Of a stretch of 64,000 bases of DNA, positions 9,276 through 17,424 are shown piece by piece (position 1 is the stretch's first letter; the number at the start of each line of letters is the position of its first letter). The notes under the pieces are model-generated. The model saw only the letters and a program-made list of their open reading frames with translations. It had not been told where the DNA came from and ran no database searches. Origin of the DNA: Bacteroidota bacterium (GTDB taxonomy: Bacteria > Bacteroidota > Bacteroidia > B-17B0 > Aurantibacillaceae); contig JAFLBH010000001.1 in the NCBI GenBank assembly GCA_017303905.1, forward strand, positions 1,651,809 through 1,715,808. Reading direction: 5' to 3'. Position numbers and translations under genes: made by a program.

Positions 9276-9758
9276 ATGAACGTAGCTTTTTTATGTGTGG
9301 GCGGAAATATGGGCGACCGATTGGCCAATATACTGGAGGCTAAACGGCAATTATTAGGTATGGGTTGTAAAATGGAGGCAGAATCAGGCATTTATCAAAC
9401 CAAGGCCTGGGGTATTGAAGAAGCACCGGATTATTACAATCAAATGCTTAAGATAGTAACGGAGAAGAATGGAATTGAATTAATGACAACTTTATTGGAC
9501 ATAGAAAAGAGTATGGGGCGAATCCGTAGCGATAATCGTAACGCGTCTCGTACCATGGATATGGATATTTTGTTTTTTAATAATGAGATCATTAAGTCCG
9601 AATTACTGGAAGTGCCTCATCCACGTTTGCATTTGCGTCGGTTTGTATTGGAACCTTTAAATGAGATTGCTTCAGAATTAATTCATCCGGTTCTGAATAA
9701 AACAATTCATGAATTATTAATCGAATGCAAGGATACATCTGCAGTAAAAAGATTATAA
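9276..9758 (+). CDS. folK: 2-amino-4-hydroxy-6-hydroxymethyldihydropteridine pyrophosphokinase
   Basis: HPPK transfers pyrophosphate from ATP to 6-hydroxymethyl-dihydropterin in folate synthesis. The 160-residue protein has the family landmarks: FLCVGGNMGDRLANI at the N-terminus, SGIYQTKAWG, the ATP/Mg motif region RNASRTMDMDILFFN, and PHPRLHLRRFVLEPLNEIA at the C-terminus. The length is normal for a monofunctional HPPK. It is followed after one base by the deoxynucleoside kinase, so the two are probably co-transcribed. A TAATTTTG at 9214-9221 may be its promoter. Confidence 0.95.
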   Translation: MNVAFLCVGGNMGDRLANILEAKRQLLGMGCKMEAESGIYQTKAWGIEEAPDYYNQMLKIVTEKNGIELMTTLLDIEKSMGRIRSDNRNASRTMDMDILFFNNEIIKSELLEVPHPRLHLRRFVLEPLNEIASELIHPVLNKTIHELLIECKDTSAVKRL

Positions 9759-9759
9759 A

Positions 9760-10374
9760 ATGTATATCTGTATAGAAGGAAATATCGGTGCCGGCAAAAC
9801 TACTTTAGCAATTGCATTGGCGAAAAAATTAAAAGCGGATTTTTTACCTGAACATTACGAGGACAATCCCTTGCTGCCACTTTTTTACAAGGATAAAAAG
9901 AAAATGGCTTTCCCTCTCGAGTATAGTTTTTTAATTGACCGTCACGCACAATTACATAATTACTTTAAGAAAAGGAAGAGCAAAATCACGGTAGCGGATT
10001 TTAGTTTGTATAAATGTCTTTGGTTTGCCAAAACTAATTTATCCAAAAAGGAATACGCACTTTATAAAAAGCATTTTAAGACTATAGAGGAAGTAGCTCA
10101 AAAGCCCGATTTAATTGTTTACATCCATACGCATCACACTAATTTATTAAGTAACATTAAAAAGCGTGGCCGTAATTTTGAAACATCCATTGATAAAAAA
10201 TACTTACAAGCAGTAACCAAAAGTTATTTAAGTGGTTTGAAGAAATTAGATATTCCGGTATTGTTAGTTGAAGTTGATGCATACAACAACAAAACAAACG
10301 AGGCATTAGTAGCTAGTGTCCGAAAGTTTTTGTCAAGTAAAAATCAGAAAGCATATTCAAAGATAATCCTTTAG
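9760..10374 (+). CDS. Deoxynucleoside kinase (dAK/dGK family)
   Basis: A 204-residue kinase that salvages deoxynucleosides by 5'-phosphorylation. The P-loop GNIGAGKTT is at residues 7-15. The family also shows Glu at the substrate site (LPEHYEDNPLL), the DRHAQL motif, the VADFSLYK segment with the DRS-like position, and the lid-type Arg motif NIKKRGRNFE. This family in Bacteroidota is usually annotated as deoxyadenosine/deoxyguanosine kinase; the exact base preference cannot be read from sequence. It lies one base after folK and is followed by a terminator at 10495. Confidence 0.88.
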   Translation: MYICIEGNIGAGKTTLAIALAKKLKADFLPEHYEDNPLLPLFYKDKKKMAFPLEYSFLIDRHAQLHNYFKKRKSKITVADFSLYKCLWFAKTNLSKKEYALYKKHFKTIEEVAQKPDLIVYIHTHHTNLLSNIKKRGRNFETSIDKKYLQAVTKSYLSGLKKLDIPVLLVEVDAYNNKTNEALVASVRKFLSSKNQKAYSKIIL

Positions 10375-10401
10375 TGATTCAAAGTTTTTAGCATAGCGTT
10401 T

Positions 10402-10457
10402 CTCCTCTCTCTGTGCGCAGAGAGGGGGTGACCGAACGTAGTGAGGTCGGGGTGAGT
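10402..10457 (+). repeat. Dispersed palindromic repeat, second subtype
   Basis: A hairpin centred on TGCGCA with CT-rich and AG-rich arms (10406-10429) is followed by GGGGTGACC, a second dyad GACC..GGTC (10431-10449) and a GGGGTGAGT end. Its AG-rich head and GGGTGAG tail resemble the repeats at 6279-6813. Confidence 0.6.
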
Positions 10458-10494
10458 CTGTTTAATAGTCAAGCAAAATATATTTTTATTTTTA

Positions 10495-10519
10495 ATGCGA
10501 CTTACTGTCGCGTTTTTTG
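10495..10519 (+). terminator. Terminator after the folK-kinase pair
   Basis: Stem GCGAC-TTACT-GTCGC (10498-10512), extended by A-T pairs, is followed by GTTTTTTG. It lies 120 bases after the kinase stop and separates it from clpB. Confidence 0.65.
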
Positions 10520-10583
10520 TGTTTCAGAGGTCAATTTGTCCTTTTTTCCATATAATTCTGCCCTTTTTACCGATAATATAGCT

Positions 10584-10598
10584 TGGAACGGGATTTGA
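10584..10598 (+). promoter_or_regulatory. Sigma-54-like element upstream of clpB
   Basis: TTGGAACGGGATTTGA resembles the -24/-12 consensus TGGCACG-N4-TTGC with two mismatches, one of them in the -12 GC. It ends 31 bases before the clpB ATG. It may instead be an unrelated stress promoter. Confidence 0.25.
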
Positions 10599-10629
10599 GC
10601 GGCTATGTATATAAATAAAGAATACCATT

Positions 10630-13227
10630 ATGAATTTAAACAATTTCACCATCAAATCTCAGGAAGCTATTCAGCAAAGCTTGCAGTTAGCAACCATCAA
10701 TGGCAATCAGGCTATAGAAAATGGCCATATATTAAAGGCCATTTTAGAAGTGGATGAAAACGTAACGCCATTCCTGTTAAAGAAGCTTGGCATTAATGCA
10801 CAAGTGTTTGAAAAGACACTCGAAAGCATTGTGAAATCCTATCCAAGGGTGAGTGGCGGGCAACCCTATTTATCGAATGGTGCCAATCAAACTGTTGCTA
10901 AAGCCAATACATACCTTAAAGAATTTAAAGATGAATTTGTATCGATTGAACATTTGTTGTTAGGCATACTGGCAAGTGGCGATAGTGTGGCGAGTATGAT
11001 GAAAGATTCCGGATTTAATGAAAAGGATTTAAAAGCTGCTATTAAAGAATTACGTAAAGGTGCAAGTGTTACTTCTCAAAGTCAGGAAGAAACCTACAAT
11101 GCCTTAAATAAATACGCCATCAATTTAAATCAGCAGGCACAAAATGGTAAGTTGGATCCTGTAATCGGAAGAGACGAAGAAATCCGTCGTGTATTACAAA
11201 TTTTATCCCGTAGAAGTAAGAACAATCCGATTTTGGTTGGTGAGCCCGGTGTAGGTAAAACAGCTATTGCGGAAGGATTAGCGCATCGCATCATCAGCGG
11301 TGACGTACCCGAGAATTTGAAGTCGAAACAAATCTATTCTTTGGATATGGGTGCTCTTATTGCGGGTGCAAAATACAAAGGTGAGTTTGAAGAAAGATTG
11401 AAGTCGGTGATTAAAGAAGTTATCGGCAGTGAGGGTGATATTGTGTTGTTTATTGACGAAATTCATACGCTGGTTGGTGCAGGTGGAGGCGGAGAGGGTG
11501 CCATGGATGCGGCAAATATTTTAAAGCCTGCTTTGGCGCGCGGTGAATTAAGAGCGATTGGTGCAACTACTTTAAATGAATTCCAAAAATATTTTGAGAA
11601 GGATAAAGCTTTAGAACGCCGTTTCCAAAAAGTAATGGTGGATGAACCAAGTGCAGAAGATGCTATTTCCATCATGCGCGGTATCAAAGAAAAATATGAA
11701 ACGCATCACAAGGTGCGTATAAAAGATGAAGCGATTATTGCCGCTGTTGAATTGTCACAACGTTATATCAGTGACCGTTTCTTACCGGATAAAGCCATTG
11801 ACTTAATGGATGAAGCGGCTTCTAAATTGCGTATGCAAATTAACTCCATGCCAATTGAGTTGGATAAAGTAGAACGCGAAATTATGCAATTGGAAATCGA
11901 GCGTGAGGCGATGAAGCGTGAGAATGAAGATAAGAAGGTGACTGAATTGAATAAAGAAATTGCGGAGTTACAAGATAAACGTGCTGCGTTGCGTGCAAAA
12001 TGGCAAGGCGAGAAGGAAGCGATTGAAGGTGTTCAGAAAATTAAACTGGAGATTGAAGATTTAAAAGTTCAAGCCAATAATTTTGAGAAGGCAGGCGATT
12101 ACGGTAAAGTAGCGGAAATCCGTTATGGGAAAATTAAGGAGGCCGAAGCTAAGTTGGCCGAAATGGAAGCTAAATTATCTGAAGCAAAAGAGAATGGTTC
12201 ACAAATGGTGAAGGAGGAAGTAGACAGTGAAGATATTGCAAGTGTAGTGAGTGCGTGGACAGGAATTCCGGTGTCACGAATGTTGCAAAGTGAGAGAGAA
12301 AAATTATTGCATCTCGAAGATGAATTGCATAAGCGTGTAGTCGGACAACAAGAAGCAATTGAAAGTATTGCGGATGCGGTGCGCAGAAGCAGAGCCGGTT
12401 TACAAGATGCTAAACGTCCGATAGGTTCGTTCATTTTCTTAGGAACAACAGGTGTAGGTAAGACAGAGTTAGCGAAAGCCTTGGCCGAATTTTTATTCAA
12501 TAACGAAAATTCAATGACGCGTATTGATATGAGTGAATACCAGGAGCGTCATGCGGTAAGCCGATTAGTGGGAGCGCCTCCGGGATATGTGGGCTATGAT
12601 GAAGGCGGACAATTAACTGAAGCGGTGCGTCGTAAACCATATAGTGTAGTGTTGTTGGATGAAATCGAAAAAGCTCATCCGGATGTATTTAATATTCTGT
12701 TGCAGGTATTAGACGACGGACGTTTAACCGATAACAAAGGTAGAACAGTGAACTTTAAAAACACCATCATCATTATGACCTCCAATATCGGTTCTCATTT
12801 GATTCAGGAGAATTTTGAAAAGATGACGGAGAAGAATAAGGATACCGTTTTGGCAAAAACAAAGACTGAGGTGTACGAGATGTTGAAGAAATCGATTCGT
12901 CCGGAGTTTTTGAATAGAATTGATGAAGTCATAATGTTTGAACCTTTGAATCGTGATGATATCAATAAGATTGTGGAGATTCAATTCAACAACGTAGCGA
13001 AGATGTTGGCAGAGCAAGGGATTAAGATGAGTGCAACACCGGAGGCCATTGATTGGTTGGCACAATTAGGATATGATCCTCAGTTTGGAGCAAGGCCGGT
13101 AAAACGTGTAATGCAAAAGCAAGTGTTGAACGAATTGTCAAAACAAATTTTATCAGGTAGTATTAATAAAGACAAAGAAATTGTTCTGGATATGTTTGAG
13201 AATAGATTTGTGTTTAGGAATAATTAA
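10630..13227 (+). CDS. clpB: ATP-dependent disaggregase ClpB
   Basis: ClpB is a hexameric AAA+ chaperone that pulls proteins out of aggregates together with DnaK. The 865-residue length is standard. Order: substrate-binding N domain (about 1-145), first AAA module with Walker [10 protein letters not shown] (about 203) and Walker [11 protein letters not shown], the coiled-coil M domain (about 400-530) that separates ClpB from ClpA/ClpC, then the second AAA module with Walker [10 protein letters not shown], the pore loop [11 protein letters not shown], and [12 protein letters not shown]. No ClpP-binding tripeptide loop is evident. The gene is monocistronic, with terminators on both sides. Confidence 0.97.
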   Translation: MNLNNFTIKSQEAIQQSLQLATINGNQAIENGHILKAILEVDENVTPFLLKKLGINAQVFEKTLESIVKSYPRVSGGQPYLSNGANQTVAKANTYLKEFKDEFVSIEHLLLGILASGDSVASMMKDSGFNEKDLKAAIKELRKGASVTSQSQEETYNALNKYAINLNQQAQNGKLDPVIGRDEEIRRVLQILSRRSKNNPILVGEPGVGKTAIAEGLAHRIISGDVPENLKSKQIYSLDMGALIAGAKYKGEFEERLKSVIKEVIGSEGDIVLFIDEIHTLVGAGGGGEGAMDAANILKPALARGELRAIGATTLNEFQKYFEKDKALERRFQKVMVDEPSAEDAISIMRGIKEKYETHHKVRIKDEAIIAAVELSQRYISDRFLPDKAIDLMDEAASKLRMQINSMPIELDKVEREIMQLEIEREAMKRENEDKKVTELNKEIAELQDKRAALRAKWQGEKEAIEGVQKIKLEIEDLKVQANNFEKAGDYGKVAEIRYGKIKEAEAKLAEMEAKLSEAKENGSQMVKEEVDSEDIASVVSAWTGIPVSRMLQSEREKLLHLEDELHKRVVGQQEAIESIADAVRRSRAGLQDAKRPIGSFIFLGTTGVGKTELAKALAEFLFNNENSMTRIDMSEYQERHAVSRLVGAPPGYVGYDEGGQLTEAVRRKPYSVVLLDEIEKAHPDVFNILLQVLDDGRLTDNKGRTVNFKNTIIIMTSNIGSHLIQENFEKMTEKNKDTVLAKTKTEVYEMLKKSIRPEFLNRIDEVIMFEPLNRDDINKIVEIQFNNVAKMLAEQGIKMSATPEAIDWLAQLGYDPQFGARPVKRVMQKQVLNELSKQILSGSINKDKEIVLDMFENRFVFRNN

Positions 13228-13243
13228 TGTTTGTAATGAAAAG

Positions 13244-13268
13244 AAAGGCCGGGATTCCGGCCTTTTTT
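13244..13268. terminator. Bidirectional terminator between clpB and argH
   Basis: A perfect stem AAAGGCCGG-GATT-CCGGCCTTT with flanking A/T runs sits between convergent genes and touches the argH stop. Confidence 0.85.
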
Positions 13269-14460
13269 AATTGGCTAATTTTATTTTTTTGGAAATTATG
13301 TTATATGCCTCTCTGAATGATGTGCCTTGCATGACTAAGTCATTAACTTCATTTACACTATACATGTATTTGTAAATTTCATCATCCGCGCTGTTTACAT
13401 TCACCTTGAGTGAAGGCAAAACATGTAACAGTACATCCAAACATTCTTTTAATTGTTCAATGGCAGGGAAAATTAATTCCTTAGTTATTTGCATGTCTCT
13501 GTGATATCCGCTAGGTAAATTATTTGTGAGTAAAGTAAGCTGAATAGGTAAACCTTGCTGAATATTGCATTTAGCTCTGATTAATTCAAATACATCCGGA
13601 TTTTTTTTGTGCGGCATAATACTGCTACCTGTAGTGAATTGTTCGGGAAAGGAAATGAAATTGAAATTCTGACACATGTATAAACATACATCATAAGCGA
13701 ATTTTGAAATCGTATGCGCAATCGTTGAGATAGCCATTGCGGTTACTTTTTCTGATTTTCCTCTGGTCATTTGAGCATATACATCACTTTTATGATAGGA
13801 TGCAAATCCCATTTCTTTGGTTGTAAATTCTTTGTCGATCTTAAAATTAGTGCCATAACCAGCAGCGCTACCCAATGGATTTTTATTACATACATTGTAA
13901 GCTGCTTGAACCAATTCCAAATCATCCTCTAAACTTTCAGCATAAGCTGTTAACCACACCTCAAATGACGAAGGCATGGCCACTTGAAAATGCGTGTACC
14001 CGGGTAATGTTATACCGGAATGTTTAACTGCTAATTCATTAAATAAATTCTGTAATTCAATACACTTGTTTTTTATAGTCTCTAATTCGTGTTTTAAATA
14101 CAATTTAATAGCAGTTAAAACCTGGTCGTTTCTTGAACGGGCTGTGTGAATTTTTTTTCCGGTTTCGCCGAATCTTACAGTCAAATAAAATTCAATTTGC
14201 GAATGGATGTCTTCAATGCCTTCGTTTATTTTGAATTTACCTTCAGCTATCAATTCGGCTATTTCGTTTAATCCTTTAATAAGCTGCTCAGATTCTTCTT
14301 TTGTTATTAATCCTACTTTGCATAACATTTTAGCATGCGCTTTCGAAGCCATTACATCATAAGGCGCTATAAATAGGTCCATTGTTCTGTCATTACCTAT
14401 TGTGAATTTCTCAATCAGTTGATCGGTTTTTATTTCTTTCTCCCAAAGTTTTGTTTTCAT
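13267..14460 (-). CDS. argH: Argininosuccinate lyase
   Basis: ArgH splits argininosuccinate into arginine and fumarate, the last step of the pathway. The protein has the fumarase/aspartase superfamily signature GSSIMPHKKNPDVFE, plus HTARSRNDQV and the GYTHFQVAMPSS segment. I start it at ATG 14460 (397 residues, MKTKLWEKEI). The frame stays open 27 codons further upstream to 14541, but that part is encoded by a palindromic repeat and reads as a basic, unconserved peptide. It is the last gene of the arginine operon and ends in a shared terminator. Confidence 0.95.
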   Translation of the reverse strand: MKTKLWEKEIKTDQLIEKFTIGNDRTMDLFIAPYDVMASKAHAKMLCKVGLITKEESEQLIKGLNEIAELIAEGKFKINEGIEDIHSQIEFYLTVRFGETGKKIHTARSRNDQVLTAIKLYLKHELETIKNKCIELQNLFNELAVKHSGITLPGYTHFQVAMPSSFEVWLTAYAESLEDDLELVQAAYNVCNKNPLGSAAGYGTNFKIDKEFTTKEMGFASYHKSDVYAQMTRGKSEKVTAMAISTIAHTISKFAYDVCLYMCQNFNFISFPEQFTTGSSIMPHKKNPDVFELIRAKCNIQQGLPIQLTLLTNNLPSGYHRDMQITKELIFPAIEQLKECLDVLLHVLPSLKVNVNSADDEIYKYMYSVNEVNDLVMQGTSFREAYNIISKKIKLAN

Positions 14461-14475
14461 TTTGTTTTTATTTTT

Positions 14476-14540
14476 TGTCAGTTCGAACGAAGTCGAGAAC
14501 TTACGTGCGTATTTACGTCTCGACTTCACTCGACGTGACA
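14476..14540. repeat. Palindromic repeat in the argE-argH spacer
   Basis: A left unit TGTCAGTTCGAACGAAGTCG(AGAAC) and its imperfect reverse complement at 14517-14540 are separated by 16 bases, with the TGTCA ends outermost. The same unit occurs at 18590-18642 in the opposite (TGACA-inside) arrangement. Confidence 0.8.
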
Positions 14541-15626
14541 TTATATTATCTTCTCTAATAATTTTATATATAATTCAATTCCTTCTTCAATTTCCTTTAG
14601 ATAAATAAATTCATCTGCTGTATGGCTTCGTGCGCTGTCACCCGGACCCATTTTTAGAGTAGGGAAGGGCATCAGAGCTTTGTCGCTGGAGGTTGGCGAG
14701 CCGTAGTAATTTCGATTCAACTCTATTCCTCCAATAACAAGTGGATGGTTTAATGAAATGGAAGAAGAACGCATTCTTAAACTTCTTGGATTAATTTCGC
14801 ACTTCACATTTTGTTTAATGATGCTCAGAATTTCATCGAAGGTGTATAATTCATTCACCCGAATATCTACCACAAATTTGCAGGAAGCAGGGACAACATT
14901 ATGCGCCTTGTTCTCGGTTTCAATGGAAGTTGCGGTCATTTTAACAGGACCTAATACTTCTGATACTTTATCGAATGCGTAGTTTTTAAACCAACTGATA
15001 TCTTGTAAGGCATGATACAACGCATTGTCACCTTCGTTTCTGGCGGCATGTCCGGCTTTACCATAATTGATACAATCCAGTACCAGCAAACCTTTCTCGG
15101 CAATGGCCATATGCATTTGCGTAGGTTCGCCCACAATACCAAAATCAATGTTGCCTAAATGTGGTAAAAGTGCTTCAATACCATTGTTTCCGGATATTTC
15201 TTCCTCGGCACTGGCGGCAAATACAATGTTGTATTTTAAATTTTGCTTATTGTAAAAATATAGAAAAGTCGCCAGTAAGCTCACTAAACAACCACCGGCA
15301 TCGTTACTTCCTAAGCCATAAAGTTTGCCATCGCTTTCAATGGGATCAAATGGATTTACGGTGTATCCTTTGTTAGGTTTAACTGTATCGTGATGAGAAT
15401 TTAATAGTAAAGTGGGTTTACTTTCATCAAAATACAAATTGCTAGCCCAAACATTATTAAGGTATTTGTTTGCTTTAATGGTTTTTGATTTCAAAAGATC
15501 AAAAATAATCTCCGCAGTTTTACTTTCCTCTTTGCTAAAGGAAGGAGTCGCAATTAATTGTTTTAACAGTTCAATTGCATCTTCGGTTAGAAGTGTGCTA
15601 TTTGATACTAATGTTTGTGCCTCCAT
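14541..15626 (-). CDS. M20-family N-acyl-citrulline/ornithine deacylase (ArgE-like)
   Basis: A 361-residue zinc-dependent M20 amidohydrolase. The metal and catalytic motifs are visible: LLLNSHHDTVKPNKGYT, YGLGSNDAGGCLVSLLA, the Glu pair in AASAEEEISGNNG, and a late His in GDSARSHTADEFI. In this operon type it removes the acyl group, most likely from N-acyl-citrulline, because the carbamoyltransferase next to it belongs to the acyl-ornithine class. The gene overlaps argB by 29 bases and is separated from argH by a palindromic repeat. Acyl preference (acetyl or succinyl) cannot be read directly from this protein. Confidence 0.88.
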   Translation of the reverse strand: MEAQTLVSNSTLLTEDAIELLKQLIATPSFSKEESKTAEIIFDLLKSKTIKANKYLNNVWASNLYFDESKPTLLLNSHHDTVKPNKGYTVNPFDPIESDGKLYGLGSNDAGGCLVSLLATFLYFYNKQNLKYNIVFAASAEEEISGNNGIEALLPHLGNIDFGIVGEPTQMHMAIAEKGLLVLDCINYGKAGHAARNEGDNALYHALQDISWFKNYAFDKVSEVLGPVKMTATSIETENKAHNVVPASCKFVVDIRVNELYTFDEILSIIKQNVKCEINPRSLRMRSSSISLNHPLVIGGIELNRNYYGSPTSSDKALMPFPTLKMGPGDSARSHTADEFIYLKEIEEGIELYIKLLEKII

Positions 15627-16374
15627 TTTGATTTAATTTTTGTAATTGTTTTGAATTACCAATCACTACCGAATGAACACCTTTTTCTAAGGCATTAAAA
15701 GCGTTGTCAAGTTTTGGTATCATTCCATTAATAATGATTTTATTCTGTTTTAATTCCGCGTATAAGAGAGCATTTAATTTGCTTATGACCTTTTTGCCAT
15801 TTAAAACACCGTTTTTTTCAAAACAATAAATGATTTTTACTTTATAAATTTTGCTTAATGCCGTTGCCAAGCCCGAAGTAACCGTATCAGCGTTGGTATT
15901 GTATAATTGTCCTTTATAGCTTGATGTAATTGGTGCAATGACAGGAACAATGTTTTGATTTATCAGTGATGAAATAAACACGGTGTTTATCTTGTTTTCG
16001 ATAATATCTCCCACAAAACCGTAATCAACGCTTTTTGTTTTACGTTTAGTAGCCGGAATTAATGTCACATCCGCACCGCATAAACCAATGGCTTTTGTTT
16101 TTTTAGAGTTTAATTGCGCCGTGATACTTTTGTTGATCCATCCTGCATAAACCATGGTTGTGATTATTAAAGTCTCGGAATCTGTTATTCTTCTGCCATC
16201 TATCATTTTAGTTTCTATTCCTAATTGTTGAGATAATTGTGTTGCTAGTTTACCGCCTCCGTGTACCAAAATCTTTGCACCTTTTAATTTGGAAAAATCA
16301 CTGAGAAATTTATTTAAGGATTTTTGATTGTCAATAACATTCCCGCCAATTTTTACTAGTGTTAATGTTTTCAT
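15598..16374 (-). CDS. argB: N-acylglutamate kinase
   Basis: ArgB phosphorylates the N-acylglutamate side chain, the second step of arginine synthesis. The 258-residue protein is an amino-acid kinase with the N-terminal KIGGNVID loop, ILVHGGGKLATQL, the GLCGADV segment, and the NTNADTV and INGMIPKLDNAF C-terminal motifs. The length is typical of ArgB. It overlaps argF' by 4 bases upstream and the M20 deacylase by 29 bases downstream, so the three are translationally coupled. Confidence 0.93.
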   Translation of the reverse strand: MKTLTLVKIGGNVIDNQKSLNKFLSDFSKLKGAKILVHGGGKLATQLSQQLGIETKMIDGRRITDSETLIITTMVYAGWINKSITAQLNSKKTKAIGLCGADVTLIPATKRKTKSVDYGFVGDIIENKINTVFISSLINQNIVPVIAPITSSYKGQLYNTNADTVTSGLATALSKIYKVKIIYCFEKNGVLNGKKVISKLNALLYAELKQNKIIINGMIPKLDNAFNALEKGVHSVVIGNSKQLQKLNQNGGTNISIK

Positions 16375-17369
16375 GCTTCCTCCAATTCAAGGTGTTCAAT
16401 TGATTTATATTCCGATGCAGGCAGTTTACTTAAGATGTTTTTTAAAACCACTTGTGCTGCAACCACTCTGTTTGAAGCTTGTTGCTGAATTAAACTATTA
16501 GGGTGTTCAATCAGTTTGCTGCTTAATTCAACATCCCTTCTTACCGGTAAACAATGCATTATTCCTGCATTATTAGTGAATTGGTATTTATTCAGATCCA
16601 GCAGCCAGTTGCCTTTAACTTCAGGCATAGTACCGTAATTGGTAAACGATGACCAGTTTTTTACATAAACAAAGTCTGCGTTTTTAAGAGCTTCTTCCTG
16701 ATTATACTCTATGGTGGCACCTTTTGTGTAATCATCACACAATTCATAACCTTCCGGATGTGTAATAGTAAAATCTACATCTAATTTTGTCATCCATTCT
16801 GCAAAGGAATTAGGTACAGCTTGAGGTAATGCTTTTATGTGTGGTACCCAGGTTAAAACAACTTTTGGCTTGTGTTTCTCCTTCCAATTTTCTTTAATGG
16901 TGATTGCATCTGCCAAACTTTGTAAAGGGTGGAGTGTAGCCGACTCCAAACTTATAACCGGTACATTGCTGTATTTCATTAATTGCACTAATAGTTTTTC
17001 ACTGTAATCCAATTTTTGATCGGTTAAAGAAGGGAAAGCCCGCATGCCAATAATATCACAGTAAGAACCTAATACAGCTGCCGCATCTTTGATGTGCTCA
17101 ACTGTATTTCCATTCATCACCACATTATCGTTCCATTCAATAGCCCAGCTTTCTTTATCGAGATTCATAACCATCACTTCCATGCCTAGCATGCGTGCTG
17201 CTTTTTGTGTGCTTAGTCTGGTTCTTAAACTTGGGTTAAGAAAAATTAATCCTAAGGTTTTATTTTTTCCTATGCCGGAATAGGCGTAGGGTGTTTTCTT
17301 AAGTTGAATAGCATCCTCAATGAGTGCATTGGGGTCTGTTACGTCGTATATGGTAGTAAAGTGTTTCAT
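16371..17369 (-). CDS. argF': N-acylornithine carbamoyltransferase (ArgF'), probably succinylornithine type
   Basis: A 332-residue carbamoyltransferase of the AOTCase/SOTCase class that carbamoylates an N-acylated ornithine. The carbamoyl-phosphate loop is NPSLRTRLSTQK (about 45-56), HPLQSLADA is canonical, and the C-terminal HCLPVRRDVE motif is present. At the specificity position (Glu92 in the Xanthomonas acetyl enzyme, Pro90 in the Bacteroides fragilis succinyl enzyme) this protein has Val90, in NGNTVEH. Published E92V and E92P swaps of the acetyl enzyme favour succinylornithine, so a succinyl enzyme is the better prediction. It lies between argD and argB in the operon. Confidence 0.92.
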   Translation of the reverse strand: MKHFTTIYDVTDPNALIEDAIQLKKTPYAYSGIGKNKTLGLIFLNPSLRTRLSTQKAARMLGMEVMVMNLDKESWAIEWNDNVVMNGNTVEHIKDAAAVLGSYCDIIGMRAFPSLTDQKLDYSEKLLVQLMKYSNVPVISLESATLHPLQSLADAITIKENWKEKHKPKVVLTWVPHIKALPQAVPNSFAEWMTKLDVDFTITHPEGYELCDDYTKGATIEYNQEEALKNADFVYVKNWSSFTNYGTMPEVKGNWLLDLNKYQFTNNAGIMHCLPVRRDVELSSKLIEHPNSLIQQQASNRVVAAQVVLKNILSKLPASEYKSIEHLELEEA

Positions 17370-17374
17370 GTTCG

Positions 17375-17416
17375 ATGTTTTATGTTTGTTGTTTTATGTT
17401 TGTTGTTTTGTGTTTG
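17375..17416. repeat. Three 14-bp tandem repeats in the argD-argF' spacer
   Basis: The unit TTGTTTTATGTTTG occurs at 17375-17388 (first base changed), 17389-17402 (exact) and 17403-17416 (one change). It fills most of the 55-base gap. Confidence 0.8.
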
Positions 17417-17424
17417 ATTATTTG

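Noticed and set aside
10413..10598. A 61-codon plus-strand ORF upstream of clpB
   Set aside because: It runs through the dispersed palindrome and the terminator at 10495-10519, has no protein-like pattern and ends inside the promoter-like element.
14461..14541. Upstream extension of argH
   Set aside because: Encoded by a palindromic repeat and unlike any ArgH N-terminus; the ATG at 14460 fits the family start.
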